Source: Clostridia bacterium (lineage in GTDB: Bacteria; Bacillota; Clostridia; Lachnospirales; Lachnospiraceae). Taken from it: a stretch of DNA of 64,000 nt. The notes below the pieces were generated by a model. It was not told the origin of the DNA and ran no database searches. It saw nothing but the letters and a program-made list of their open reading frames with translations. Of this stretch, positions 25,012 to 33,476 are shown piece after piece (the stretch's first letter is position 1; the number at the start of each line of letters is the position of its first letter). Made by a program: the position numbers and the translations under genes. The stretch spans positions 101,217-165,216 of the forward strand of contig CAJTHL010000009.1 in NCBI GenBank assembly GCA_910576205.1. Direction: 5' to 3'.

Positions 25012-25053
25012 AAATAACAGTCAGCATATGTTACCTGTTACTGACTGTTATTT
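25012..25053 (-). terminator. Terminator of the dsdA/amidohydrolase pair
   Basis: Perfect 13-bp arms AAATAACAGTCAG / CTGACTGTTATTT with a 16-base loop. On the minus strand the stem runs into TTATTTTTTG. It sits 61 bases after the amidohydrolase stop and overlaps the upstream open extension of cfa, which supports the shorter cfa start. Confidence 0.75.
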
Positions 25054-25113
25054 CCATTTCCTTATGAAAATATTCCTTGAGTGGCCGCCGCAGGTGTGTC
25101 CGCAGATGCATCG

Positions 25114-26274
25114 TTATGCCTTGTGATAGAGAAGCTCCCCTTTGCAGAATGTGGCGCACACGTCCTTTACCGCCTCTATATTTTCTAAGGGATTTCCTTC
25201 CACCAGAACCACGTCCGCCGCTTTTCCAGGCTCCAGTGTTCCCGTCTCCCTCTCTATGCCCAGAAGTTCCGCCCCATGGCGGGTGGCGCAGGTCAGAACC
25301 TCCCGGTTGTCCATGCCAGACATATGATAGAGCGAAAGCTCCGTGGCATAAGCGTACATGGAAGGATTGGTAAAGGGACAGCCTGTGTCTGTTCCCACCG
25401 CCATCTTTACCCCCTCCTTTATGGCGGCTTTCACCGCATTTCGCACCTTTTTCTGGGCAGCGGCTGCCTTTTCCACCAGATCCCGGTTCCTGGAGGTGTC
25501 CGGTTTGATATAAGTGGATTCCATCAGGGTTACGGCCATTGTAGGCACATACCAGGTTCCCATTTCCACCATGCGCTGTGCCATCGCTTCATCCATATCA
25601 TAACCGTGCTCCACACAGGTAATTCCTGCCTCCACACAGGTTTTCAAAGCCTCATAATTCATGATGTGGGCACAGGTGGGCGTATCAAAAGCCCTTCCCA
25701 CCTGGATAATAGCTTTTATCTGTTCTCCAGAGAGCTGCACCTCGGTGGAGGGCCCCACCCCCAGTACCCCGGAAGTAGCCATAAACTTTATCCAGTCCAC
25801 CCCTCTTTTGCACTGGCTTCTTGCCGCCTTTAAGACTTCGCCCACCGTATCGCACTCCATGCCGATCTCTGCACAGTGTCCGCAGGTGATACAGATAACT
25901 TCCCCGGAAGCCAGAATCCTGGGGCCTTTTAATTCCCCCCTTGCAATCATATCCCGCAGGCGGATATCCGCCCCGTATTTCGTCCCTACAGCCCGGGTCG
26001 TGGTAATGCCAGAGCTTAAAAGCTCTCTGGCTCCCTCCTGGGTACGGAAAGCCACCGCGATCCCGTCCCCGGCGTCAAGGCCTGCCAGATGAGTGTGGCA
26101 GTCTATAAATCCAGGCAGAACCGTCTTTTTGCTTCCGTTCAGAACGCGCTTTGCTTCCCCGTGTAAAGATGGGCCGATATCCAGGATTCCCGTCTCGTCA
26201 AACAAAATATCCGCATTCTCCAGAATCTCCCCATTTCCACAGAAAATTCTGGAATTAATTATTTTTGTTCTCAT
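25114..26274 (-). CDS. Amidohydrolase family protein
   Basis: 386-residue metal-dependent hydrolase of the imidazolonepropionase/prolidase-like branch. Metal ligands are visible: FIDCHTHLAG (about 57-66), a Lys in VDWIKFMATSG that would be carbamylated, His in PTCAHIMNYEAL and CVEHGYDMD, and Asp in AVGTDTGCPF. It is cytoplasmic, with no signal peptide. The start ATG overlaps the dsdA stop by one base (TAATG), so the two are translationally coupled. Together they suggest cleavage of an N-acyl or peptide derivative of D-serine or a similar D-amino acid followed by deamination; that pairing is inference. Confidence 0.85.
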   Translation of the reverse strand: MRTKIINSRIFCGNGEILENADILFDETGILDIGPSLHGEAKRVLNGSKKTVLPGFIDCHTHLAGLDAGDGIAVAFRTQEGARELLSSGITTTRAVGTKYGADIRLRDMIARGELKGPRILASGEVICITCGHCAEIGMECDTVGEVLKAARSQCKRGVDWIKFMATSGVLGVGPSTEVQLSGEQIKAIIQVGRAFDTPTCAHIMNYEALKTCVEAGITCVEHGYDMDEAMAQRMVEMGTWYVPTMAVTLMESTYIKPDTSRNRDLVEKAAAAQKKVRNAVKAAIKEGVKMAVGTDTGCPFTNPSMYAYATELSLYHMSGMDNREVLTCATRHGAELLGIERETGTLEPGKAADVVLVEGNPLENIEAVKDVCATFCKGELLYHKA

Positions 26275-27620
26275 TAGTCTTCCTCCTCAAGGTATGTCTC
26301 TCTATAGGCTCTGCGCACCTCCTCCGGCACAAGGCTTCCGCCTGTGGCCCAGGCAATGTGAACGGCATTTTCCATCTGGCCTTCCAGGCGGTGCTGTTTC
26401 AGATAAGCCTGGATCTTCTGGCTTTCAGAAAATTTTACCGGCCCCTGGAAGCAGGCGCAGGCGCTGGGCTCCAGAAAAATATTCTCCGCTTCCCAGAGAT
26501 CCCGCATATAATCATACAGCTTTTTGTCCCTTACGGTAAATTCCCCGCTTAAGAAGGGCTTCATCAGTCCCCCCACAAAGCCGGAAGGCCTCCCCACTGC
26601 CAGGCCGTCCGCATGGGTGCGTCCAGTGAGGCCCATATCCTGGACGCTTATTTTGCTGTTAAGTCCCGTAATCATGCCCACTCCCATACAGGGGGCCTGG
26701 GTAGGCTCCACAAAAAAGCAGTGGACGCAGTCCTTAAAAAGCTGTTTTAATCCGAAGCTTATGCCCCCCGGCGCGCCCCCTACGCCACAGGGAAGGTATA
26801 CAAACAGCGGATGGGCCTCATCCACCGTCACACCCATTTCCTCCAGCTGCGTCTTCAGCCGCAGCGCCGCCACCGCGTAGCCCAGAAAAAGGTTCCTGGA
26901 ATTCTCATCATCCACAAAGTAACTGTCCGGATTCTCATCCGACATCCCTCTTCCCTCCTCCACGGCCCCACTGTAGTCGGAGACATATTCCTTCACCGTC
27001 ACCCCATGGCTTCGAAGCAGGTCCTTCTTCCATTGCCTGGCGTCCGCCGACATGTGTACAATTACCTGATAGCCGATAGCCGCGCTCATGATACCGATGC
27101 TCATGCCGAGATTTCCCGTAGAGCCAACCTGGATGATCTGCTCCTTAAAAAATTTCCGGGCTTCCTCCTCTGCCAGAACCGCGTAATTGTCCGTCTCCTT
27201 CAAAAGTCCCCTGGCAAATGCCAGCTCCTCCGTGTGCTTCAGTACCTCGTAAATCCCCCCTCTGGCCTTAATGGAGCCTGCGATGGCCAGATGGCTGTCT
27301 TTCTTGAGGAGAAGCTTTCCCGGAAGGACGCTTCCGTATTTTTCCCGGATATGCTCCTGCATGGCTGGGATTGCCGTCAGATCAGACTCAATTAAGCCTC
27401 CCCGCTTTCTGGTCTCCGGAAAACATTTGCTGATAAAGGGCGCAAACCGCTTAAGACGCCTTTCCGCATCCAGCACATCCTCCATGGTAAGCTCCGCCCC
27501 TTTTGCCGCCTCCTGGAAAGAGACGTAATCCGGGTTCACCCACACCGCCTCTTTTCCCTGGCTTATATCCCACAATATGGGATTTTTTTCCATAAGCTCT
27601 TCTCTATTCCATTCCTTCAT
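26274..27620 (-). CDS. dsdA: D-serine dehydratase (D-serine ammonia-lyase)
   Basis: PLP enzyme converting D-serine to pyruvate and ammonia, 448 residues. The PLP lysine is in AIAGSIKARGGIYE (about 120), the phosphate-binding glycine loop is VGSTGNLGMSIGIMSAA (about 170) and a downstream glycine-rich segment is CGVGGAPGGISFG. Length and motifs match DsdA. The ATG at 27620 follows GGGAGGGTGTTTTA; the frame upstream of it lacks a ribosome binding site. No dsdC regulator or permease is adjacent, and the amidohydrolase overlaps its stop. It borders the AT-richer restriction island. Confidence 0.93.
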   Translation of the reverse strand: MKEWNREELMEKNPILWDISQGKEAVWVNPDYVSFQEAAKGAELTMEDVLDAERRLKRFAPFISKCFPETRKRGGLIESDLTAIPAMQEHIREKYGSVLPGKLLLKKDSHLAIAGSIKARGGIYEVLKHTEELAFARGLLKETDNYAVLAEEEARKFFKEQIIQVGSTGNLGMSIGIMSAAIGYQVIVHMSADARQWKKDLLRSHGVTVKEYVSDYSGAVEEGRGMSDENPDSYFVDDENSRNLFLGYAVAALRLKTQLEEMGVTVDEAHPLFVYLPCGVGGAPGGISFGLKQLFKDCVHCFFVEPTQAPCMGVGMITGLNSKISVQDMGLTGRTHADGLAVGRPSGFVGGLMKPFLSGEFTVRDKKLYDYMRDLWEAENIFLEPSACACFQGPVKFSESQKIQAYLKQHRLEGQMENAVHIAWATGGSLVPEEVRRAYRETYLEEED

Positions 27621-27770
27621 TAAAACACCCTCCCTGCTTGTAGAATACTCTGCTCTGCATAAATGGTGCATCCCGGAAAAATTTCCGGCGTTTGCGCCGT
27701 TTATTTCCTCTGTAAACAGTATATCGGAACCCGGGAGGGTGCTCAATCTCTGAAACTGGCAAAGAATTTA

Positions 27771-27959
27771 TCAATTTTCGCAGACTGGTGTTTTTTCCGG
27801 TAATATTTTCTGCGTTGCCGTAATTGTTTTTTCTTCCTGTTGCCAGACATAATTAAGACCAGGAATCTGCTTTTGGAATTCCTGGTCCCTTGATAATGCT
27901 GTCCCTTCTTTAAAGGATTTATTTCTCATATTTTCCAGGGCTTTACCTATATCACTCAC
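27771..27959 (-). CDS. Small hypothetical ORF at end of the restriction operon
   Basis: 62 codons from a GTG start 15 bases after the stop of the ferredoxin-fusion gene, on the same strand. The ribosome binding site is poor (GAAGAAA). The product is hydrophilic, with FKEGTALSRDQEFQKQIPG as its most distinctive stretch; no family was recognised. It may be a genuine small fifth gene or the remnant of a longer gene cut when the island inserted. Confidence 0.3.
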   Translation of the reverse strand: MSDIGKALENMRNKSFKEGTALSRDQEFQKQIPGLNYVWQQEEKTITATQKILPEKTPVCEN

Positions 27960-27974
27960 TTTCTTCGAAACAAC

Positions 27975-29012
27975 TCATTTTTCGTTTTCCAACACCCCAC
28001 AAAATCCTTCACTCAGCTTAATACTCCTACCTGCCAATGCAGATATAGGTTTTCTTATAGAAGAGTTATCAATGTCGATATAATATTTGTCAAAATCATT
28101 TTCTTTTCTATTATTCCAGAGAAGAATTAAAAGAGCCCCAAAAGTAATTGTACTTATGGGTATGTCTACAATATTCTTTATATCCTTTATTACCTGCCAG
28201 TAATCTGTCCTTTTATTTGGAATGCCTAATATAATTGCCAGAGGATGGTTTTTACTTTTATCAACACCATATCTGACATTCATTACAGCTATATCATCCA
28301 GGATAGCTCTAGCAACATCCAACACATCCATACCCGTTTCTATTTCGACTATGCCAAATTGCATTTTATTTTTATATAGCCCATCCATTCTCATATAGAC
28401 ATTACCCTGCCGTCCCAATGTCGCATGATTCCCCAATCTGACCAGTAAATTCCGGGCTAATATGTTTTGCTCTTCCTGGGACATATTTTTAATATTTTCA
28501 TAAATAGCATCTATAACGTGATCTGATTCCTGTTGCATAGTCCCTGTTTTAGTGGACATTGCAATATGCTTAATATAGTCGCATTGTCTCTTGATCCCAT
28601 CTGCATTTACAAGGAGTTCTTCCAGGTTTGTCCTATCTCCGATTGAAACTTTTGCTTTTCCACTTTTAAGATAGATTGCTCCAAACGGACAACTTGCGGC
28701 GCATAATCCACATCCTATACATTTATTGTCATCAATCTCTATTTTTTCAAGTCCAGTTTTGATAGCGTTAACTGGACACACATCTCTGTTCATATTCTGT
28801 GCTATTTCCGGAAATTCCGCACAACCCATATCCGTATCATCCATCTTCATACACCTGGGTTCAATACAATTTATGCAGGAAGGCCTTATATACATCCCAT
28901 TATCCAATTTAACCACCGTTTCATTTTCCGGGTTAAAGGTCACAGAAAGACTTCGTGCGTCTTTTAGTATAAATATTCTGGACTGAACATAACTAGCAGT
29001 TAATGTCCTCAA
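27975..29012 (-). CDS. Dicluster ferredoxin fused to a nuclease-like domain
   Basis: 345 residues. The N-terminal part has two 4Fe-4S sets: Cys46, 49, 54 with Cys108, and Cys98, 101, 104 with Cys79 (CIGCGLCAASCP and DVCP). The C-terminal 200 residues contain Asp210 and VEIETG (Glu223, Glu225) on predicted strands, resembling a PD-(D/E)xK core with Lys replaced by Glu. The start is TTG, preceded by GGAGGGG inside the restriction enzyme gene, which it overlaps by 20 bases. It is AT-rich like the other island genes. It could be a nuclease accessory subunit or a redox-sensing regulator of restriction; the ferredoxin part is certain, the rest is inference. Confidence 0.7.
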   Translation of the reverse strand: MRTLTASYVQSRIFILKDARSLSVTFNPENETVVKLDNGMYIRPSCINCIEPRCMKMDDTDMGCAEFPEIAQNMNRDVCPVNAIKTGLEKIEIDDNKCIGCGLCAASCPFGAIYLKSGKAKVSIGDRTNLEELLVNADGIKRQCDYIKHIAMSTKTGTMQQESDHVIDAIYENIKNMSQEEQNILARNLLVRLGNHATLGRQGNVYMRMDGLYKNKMQFGIVEIETGMDVLDVARAILDDIAVMNVRYGVDKSKNHPLAIILGIPNKRTDYWQVIKDIKNIVDIPISTITFGALLILLWNNRKENDFDKYYIDIDNSSIRKPISALAGRSIKLSEGFCGVLENEK

Positions 29013-30726
29013 TGTTTACAATCCCCTCCAATCCATATAATTTTTCAATATTAATCCCTTTGCCAAATAAAATAATATTAACCGCTACATTTATCAATGA
29101 AGCAATATCAAATACTGCTATGCTATAGCCATAGGTATCTTTTATATTACTTATCAGATCCAGTACCTCCGCCCTATTATTCGGAGGATAGTATCCAACT
29201 GCATAAGTTGAACAAACATTATCCGTTTTATATGTTTTTCTTGATAAAAGAATTATTTTATTCTCAAGTGCCTGTCTTATAGCCTTGATGGAAATGTACA
29301 TTTCTTCTGAAGGTGATTTTATTTCTATCGGAATACTTCTTTCGGAATCACGGATCATTGCATCCCACCGCTCTCCATTAACGCCATCCCTGGATTTATG
29401 GCAATCCACCCCTATAATTCTAAACAGTGTTTCAACCAATGGATAGAATTCCGTTTTTTTATCTGCTATATGCTCTGCAAGTATATTATCTATAATCTTA
29501 TGCCTGTTTTTTTCACTTTTGTATAATACGCGCACATGCTCCGTAAAGGCCAAAACTTCATCTGTAATAAGTTCTTTCTTCAAGTTGACCATCTTTTCCA
29601 TACGCATACTCTCAGCTTTACCAGAAACAGCCTTCTCACATGTTTTTGAATAACATGATAATCGTTTTGTCTTATTCTCTGAACTATGTGCTTCAAAAGT
29701 TATATACATGGCTTTATTTACAACAGAAAATTCCAGTGTCTGATAAGGGGAAAAGAGAATTTCCTTTCCCTTGAGCAAATCATAAACCTCTTCCCTGTCT
29801 TTTTCTAATTCTGTTTCGACAGATCCCAAATTAAATCTGGCCCTTACAAGCATTTGAAATGCCCCCAATCTTATCAATGCCTGTTTCTGTCTATCAGAAC
29901 AAATCTCATAATCAGAAAGCCTGATATCTTTCATTTTTTTCAATCGTTCAACGGTTTCATATCCGTGTCTGGTAAGTTTCATAAAGCGCACACTTCTGCC
30001 ATAAATATTCAAGTTGATATTTTTAACCCAGTCACAATATTTTAAAACAGAAATAGGAAACCTCGTGCAATTCTTCACTGATGTTAACTTCATTCCGCCT
30101 CTTTTGTTGCCTTGCAAAGATTTTGCCAGGCTTTCAAGATCCTTTTGAAGCTTATTATAATTTCCCCTCACATCTTTTATGTACTGAAGCATTTTGTTAA
30201 ATTCCGATGGCGAGTTATCATTTACATTCATAGGTCCAAGTATCATTTCATCCCTGCAAATAATCCCGTCAAGTTCATTCATCGTTAATAACACACACGA
30301 AAAAAATCTCACGGATTCATCATAAGACACATCTATTATTTTATTAGGATTATTCATTCCTAAAACGCATTCTTCAATTATGGCCTTTTTATTTGCTCCT
30401 GGAACGGCCATATGCTCACCAATATATGTAAAACGATAGTTTGATGAAACATCATTTACCACAGAAACAAGCCCAAGAAGCCGGTAAATTTCAGCAAACA
30501 TTTTGGCATTATTGTATGTTTTATCTCTACTTCTATCTTTATTGGCACCTAACGAAAGTGCAGCATCACCAATAAATCCTGATGATGCCATAAGATTTGC
30601 CTTTGCCAGCACAATCGCTATATCATCATTATCAAAATAATCCTTGTTTTTTAATTCACTATATAGCCGTTCAAAACTTACAAGTATTGTTTCCAGACTA
30701 CTGGAGGGATTTCTAAATCTGATCAT
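28993..30726 (-). CDS. AlwI-like type II restriction endonuclease
   Basis: 577 residues. The N-terminal segment SSLETILVSFERLYSEL..DDIAIVLAKANLMASSGFIGDAALS resembles AlwI-family enzymes, which cut outside an asymmetric site. The nuclease core is near the C-terminus: Asp455 in RWDAMI and IPIEIKSP with Glu468-x-Lys470, a complete PD-(D/E)xK motif. GAGGAGG lies just before the ATG, within the end of the upstream methyltransferase gene (14-base overlap). The two linked methyltransferases fit an asymmetric recognition sequence. The exact site cannot be read from the sequence. Confidence 0.78.
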   Translation of the reverse strand: MIRFRNPSSSLETILVSFERLYSELKNKDYFDNDDIAIVLAKANLMASSGFIGDAALSLGANKDRSRDKTYNNAKMFAEIYRLLGLVSVVNDVSSNYRFTYIGEHMAVPGANKKAIIEECVLGMNNPNKIIDVSYDESVRFFSCVLLTMNELDGIICRDEMILGPMNVNDNSPSEFNKMLQYIKDVRGNYNKLQKDLESLAKSLQGNKRGGMKLTSVKNCTRFPISVLKYCDWVKNINLNIYGRSVRFMKLTRHGYETVERLKKMKDIRLSDYEICSDRQKQALIRLGAFQMLVRARFNLGSVETELEKDREEVYDLLKGKEILFSPYQTLEFSVVNKAMYITFEAHSSENKTKRLSCYSKTCEKAVSGKAESMRMEKMVNLKKELITDEVLAFTEHVRVLYKSEKNRHKIIDNILAEHIADKKTEFYPLVETLFRIIGVDCHKSRDGVNGERWDAMIRDSERSIPIEIKSPSEEMYISIKAIRQALENKIILLSRKTYKTDNVCSTYAVGYYPPNNRAEVLDLISNIKDTYGYSIAVFDIASLINVAVNIILFGKGINIEKLYGLEGIVNIEDINC

Positions 30727-31549
30727 TGACCTCCTCCGTTATCGCTTTTATTCTTTCATTAGCAATATCACACCATTTCTCTTCAATCTCAATGCCCGTC
30801 CAGAATATATTATTACCTTTTCTGTTTAGTTTCTCACAGCATACACCTAATGTGCCAGATCCATGGAAAGGATCCAGTATCCGTCCCTTGTATATACCAT
30901 TCTCCATAGGACAGAATGCCTTTATTAACTCTGTTATCAGCGATTCCGGCTTTTGCGTGGGATGAATCGTTTTTTCCTTTTCAAAACGCTTGCCTGCCAA
31001 CGTGGGAAAATCCCAGATATCTCCCCTCATGGAGCCTTTGGGATTTGGTGTCCATATCTTTTCGGTTCCATCTGAACCTTTATACTTTACCAGAGATTTA
31101 AGCCGTTTTGCACTTTTATAGGGAACCCTTACTTCATCACAGTTATATGTCCACTTCTTTTTATTCATAGAAAACCAGATAAATGGCTCATAATGTGTGG
31201 CTGGCTCTTTTGTTGATCGCGAAAAACCATTCTCATAATGCCATATATTTATTCTCCTGTAATATAACCCGGCGTTATACATAGCTATCTGTATATATCC
31301 AATATAATTATGAATTCCAAACCAAAGAATACTTCCATATGGTGTCAAAACTTTTTTTAATTTTTCAATCCGCTTATTGGTAACATCAATAAATTCTTCA
31401 ACGGTAAGTTTATCGGAATTATTACCGAAGTCTTTGTTTATGTTATAAGGAGGATCTGTTAAAACAAGATCATACTTTATATTTTTTTCTATCATCTCGT
31501 CTATCAGTATATCCGAATCTCCACATATCACACCTTGAAAAGAACTCAT
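30713..31549 (-). CDS. DNA methyltransferase, DPPY type (beta class)
   Basis: 278 residues. The catalytic motif LVLTDPPYNI is near the N-terminus (about 30-37) and the SAM-binding motif RILDPFHGSGTLG near the C-terminus, the circular order of beta-class N6-adenine or N4-cytosine enzymes. The target recognition region lies between. Its ATG overlaps the stop of the upstream methyltransferase gene (ATGA), showing translational coupling. It probably protects one strand of the site cut by the AlwI-like enzyme. Confidence 0.88.
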   Translation of the reverse strand: MSSFQGVICGDSDILIDEMIEKNIKYDLVLTDPPYNINKDFGNNSDKLTVEEFIDVTNKRIEKLKKVLTPYGSILWFGIHNYIGYIQIAMYNAGLYYRRINIWHYENGFSRSTKEPATHYEPFIWFSMNKKKWTYNCDEVRVPYKSAKRLKSLVKYKGSDGTEKIWTPNPKGSMRGDIWDFPTLAGKRFEKEKTIHPTQKPESLITELIKAFCPMENGIYKGRILDPFHGSGTLGVCCEKLNRKGNNIFWTGIEIEEKWCDIANERIKAITEEVNDQI

Positions 31550-32664
31550 TTACGTTTTGCCTCTTTCCTAAAAATCAAAATATACTGATGGTGAATGTTC
31601 TCAACGTATGCAAATGGATATCCGTATGGAAGCAGGCTTTTGTGGTTCTGAAGCAAAATCTTTATCCCTTGCAGATTCAAAAAGCCTCCCTTAGGGATTT
31701 CCCTCTTATTCATCATTGAAACCAGGTCCGAATGAAAACTTATAAAATCCGACTTGTCCCTAAAATCAGAAACTACAAGCGCCATATATTTTCCATTTTT
31801 CAATACACGGGCACTCTGTAAAAAAACCTTATTTACCAGTAAATCAAGAAACTCCTGATAGTCGGTTATATTTCCAAGATCCTTCTCATCTTCTGAATAT
31901 TTTGTCTCAAGGTTATTATTTACACGATTTTTTATTACTTTTTGATCTAACTTATTTAGAATTCCCCAGTAAGGCGGACTAGTAACCACAAAGTCCACAG
32001 ATTCCTGTTGTAGTTTTAATAACTCTTCGCATGAATCGCCATTGATGAAATTATGATTTTTACTTGTCCCCTTTCCTACCTCTTTTTCCAATCGCTCGAT
32101 AGACAGCGCATGCCACTTTGGTGAAAGTTCAATACTAGTACAAACTCTCCCATCTATCTCGCACGCTTTTGCAGTAGAACCCACGCCGCCAAACGGATCT
32201 AAAACACGCATTCCTTTTTTGGTAAAGAAACGAATCAGACGACCAATATCCTGGAAAGAGTATGGCGCAGGATGCTGTTTCTCTATCTGGGCCTCAAAAC
32301 TGTCTGCACCCAGCCCCTTTTGATAGAAAAAACTTTTTGTCTCGGGGAGCCAGTCCTTTCCTGTTAGGTCATTTAATGTATTTCTTTTATCTACAGTACC
32401 TTCAGACAATTCCTTGTATTCTGTAGTTGTCATGAATGTTTTTATTTCAGACAAAATATAATACTTCTTTTTACCATCTATATACTGTTTAAGCGTACCC
32501 AGTTTCACAATTTTTTCGAATGAATGTCTCGATAATTCCAACATCTGCATCGCTCTTGAACCGCTAATTCTCTGGCCCATATCAACATTTCCTGCTATTT
32601 TTGATTTCATAGTGTTTTCAGCATCAACATTAAGCTCTAATTCCCGTAATGATAACTGCCCCAT
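31546..32664 (-). CDS. DNA methyltransferase, SPPY type, with N-terminal HTH-like region
   Basis: About 372 residues. The SAM motif RVLDPFGGVGST (about 154-165) precedes the catalytic FVVTSPPYWG (about 226-235); SPPY is common in N4-cytosine methyltransferases. Before the catalytic domain is an excisionase/MerR-like stretch (SGSRAMQMLELSRHSFEKIV..LKQYIDGKKKYY, about 35-75), unusual in a methyltransferase and possibly an autoregulatory DNA-binding element. The ATG at 32664 follows AGGAGG; the frame upstream of it lies in the promoter region. It is the first gene of the island operon. Confidence 0.87.
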   Translation of the reverse strand: MGQLSLRELELNVDAENTMKSKIAGNVDMGQRISGSRAMQMLELSRHSFEKIVKLGTLKQYIDGKKKYYILSEIKTFMTTTEYKELSEGTVDKRNTLNDLTGKDWLPETKSFFYQKGLGADSFEAQIEKQHPAPYSFQDIGRLIRFFTKKGMRVLDPFGGVGSTAKACEIDGRVCTSIELSPKWHALSIERLEKEVGKGTSKNHNFINGDSCEELLKLQQESVDFVVTSPPYWGILNKLDQKVIKNRVNNNLETKYSEDEKDLGNITDYQEFLDLLVNKVFLQSARVLKNGKYMALVVSDFRDKSDFISFHSDLVSMMNKREIPKGGFLNLQGIKILLQNHKSLLPYGYPFAYVENIHHQYILIFRKEAKRK

Positions 32665-32708
32665 TAGAAACCTCCTGTATCTTTCACCTCTCCAGATAGA
32701 TAATTTTA

Positions 32709-32737
32709 AATATACCACAAAGTCAAGTCCTGTTCAA
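32709..32737 (-). promoter_or_regulatory. Promoter of the restriction-modification operon
   Basis: Minus strand -35 TTGAAC (32732-32737), 17 bases, -10 TATATT (32709-32714), about 45 bases upstream of the first methyltransferase start. A second TTGACT hexamer overlaps the spacer. Confidence 0.5.
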
Positions 32738-32918
32738 TAATTTCATAGTGTGTCCTGGTATTTAATAATTGTTTTATCCTTGCCGTCCAAGCCCCTCAAG
32801 AGTATAATACTTTTGACCTAAAATAATTTTTTCCTGCCTTCCCCCCAATATCCCCGCCTTTTCTGCGACAATATAGATAAAGGGCCTTTTTATTACGCCA
32901 CAGGGAGGAGAACATGTT

Positions 32919-33476
32919 ATGGACGACAACGCTATCATTGATCTGTATTTCCAGCGGGACGAGCTGGCCATTGCGGAGACGGACCGCAAATATGGCACAT
33001 TCTGCCACCACATTGCCATGAATATCCTGCGTATCCGGGAGGACGCCCAGGAGTGCGTAAACGATACCTGGCACGCCGCCTGGAATAAAATACCGCCTGT
33101 CTTTCCCAAATCCCTCAGAGCCTTTCTGGGGCGCATCACAAGAAACCTGTCCATCAGCCGTTACCGGGCCGGACACGCAAAAAAGAGATACGCCGGCATG
33201 GAGGTGCTGCTGTCAGAGCTGGAAGACTGTATCCCCGGAAGCGACCAGGTGGAGCTGGTTATTGAGCGGCAGGAGCTCTCCCGCGTCATAAGCGGCTGGC
33301 TGGACAGCCTTTCCCCGGGGGACTGCGCCCTCTTTATCCGGCGTTACTGGTACGGGGACGCCGTAAAAAGCCTGGCTCTGGAGTACGGCTGCACACCCTC
33401 CCAGATGGCCCAGAGAATGCTGCGGCTTCGAAGAAGTCTTAAAAATGTCCTGGAAAGAGAGGAGGCATCTCTATGA
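32919..33476 (+). CDS. ECF-type RNA polymerase sigma factor
   Basis: 185-residue sigma-70 family member with only regions 2 and 4. Region 2 is DAQECVNDTWHAAWNKIPP..LRAFLGRITRNLSISRYRA, and region 4 is LDSLSPGDCALFIRRYWYGDAVKSLALEYGCTPSQMAQRMLRLRRSLKN with a helix-turn-helix. GGAGGAG precedes the ATG. The stop overlaps the start of the downstream serpin gene (ATGA), so the two are translated together, the usual arrangement of an ECF factor and its membrane regulator. It lies on the plus strand, divergent from the restriction island. Confidence 0.9.
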   Translation: MDDNAIIDLYFQRDELAIAETDRKYGTFCHHIAMNILRIREDAQECVNDTWHAAWNKIPPVFPKSLRAFLGRITRNLSISRYRAGHAKKRYAGMEVLLSELEDCIPGSDQVELVIERQELSRVISGWLDSLSPGDCALFIRRYWYGDAVKSLALEYGCTPSQMAQRMLRLRRSLKNVLEREEASL

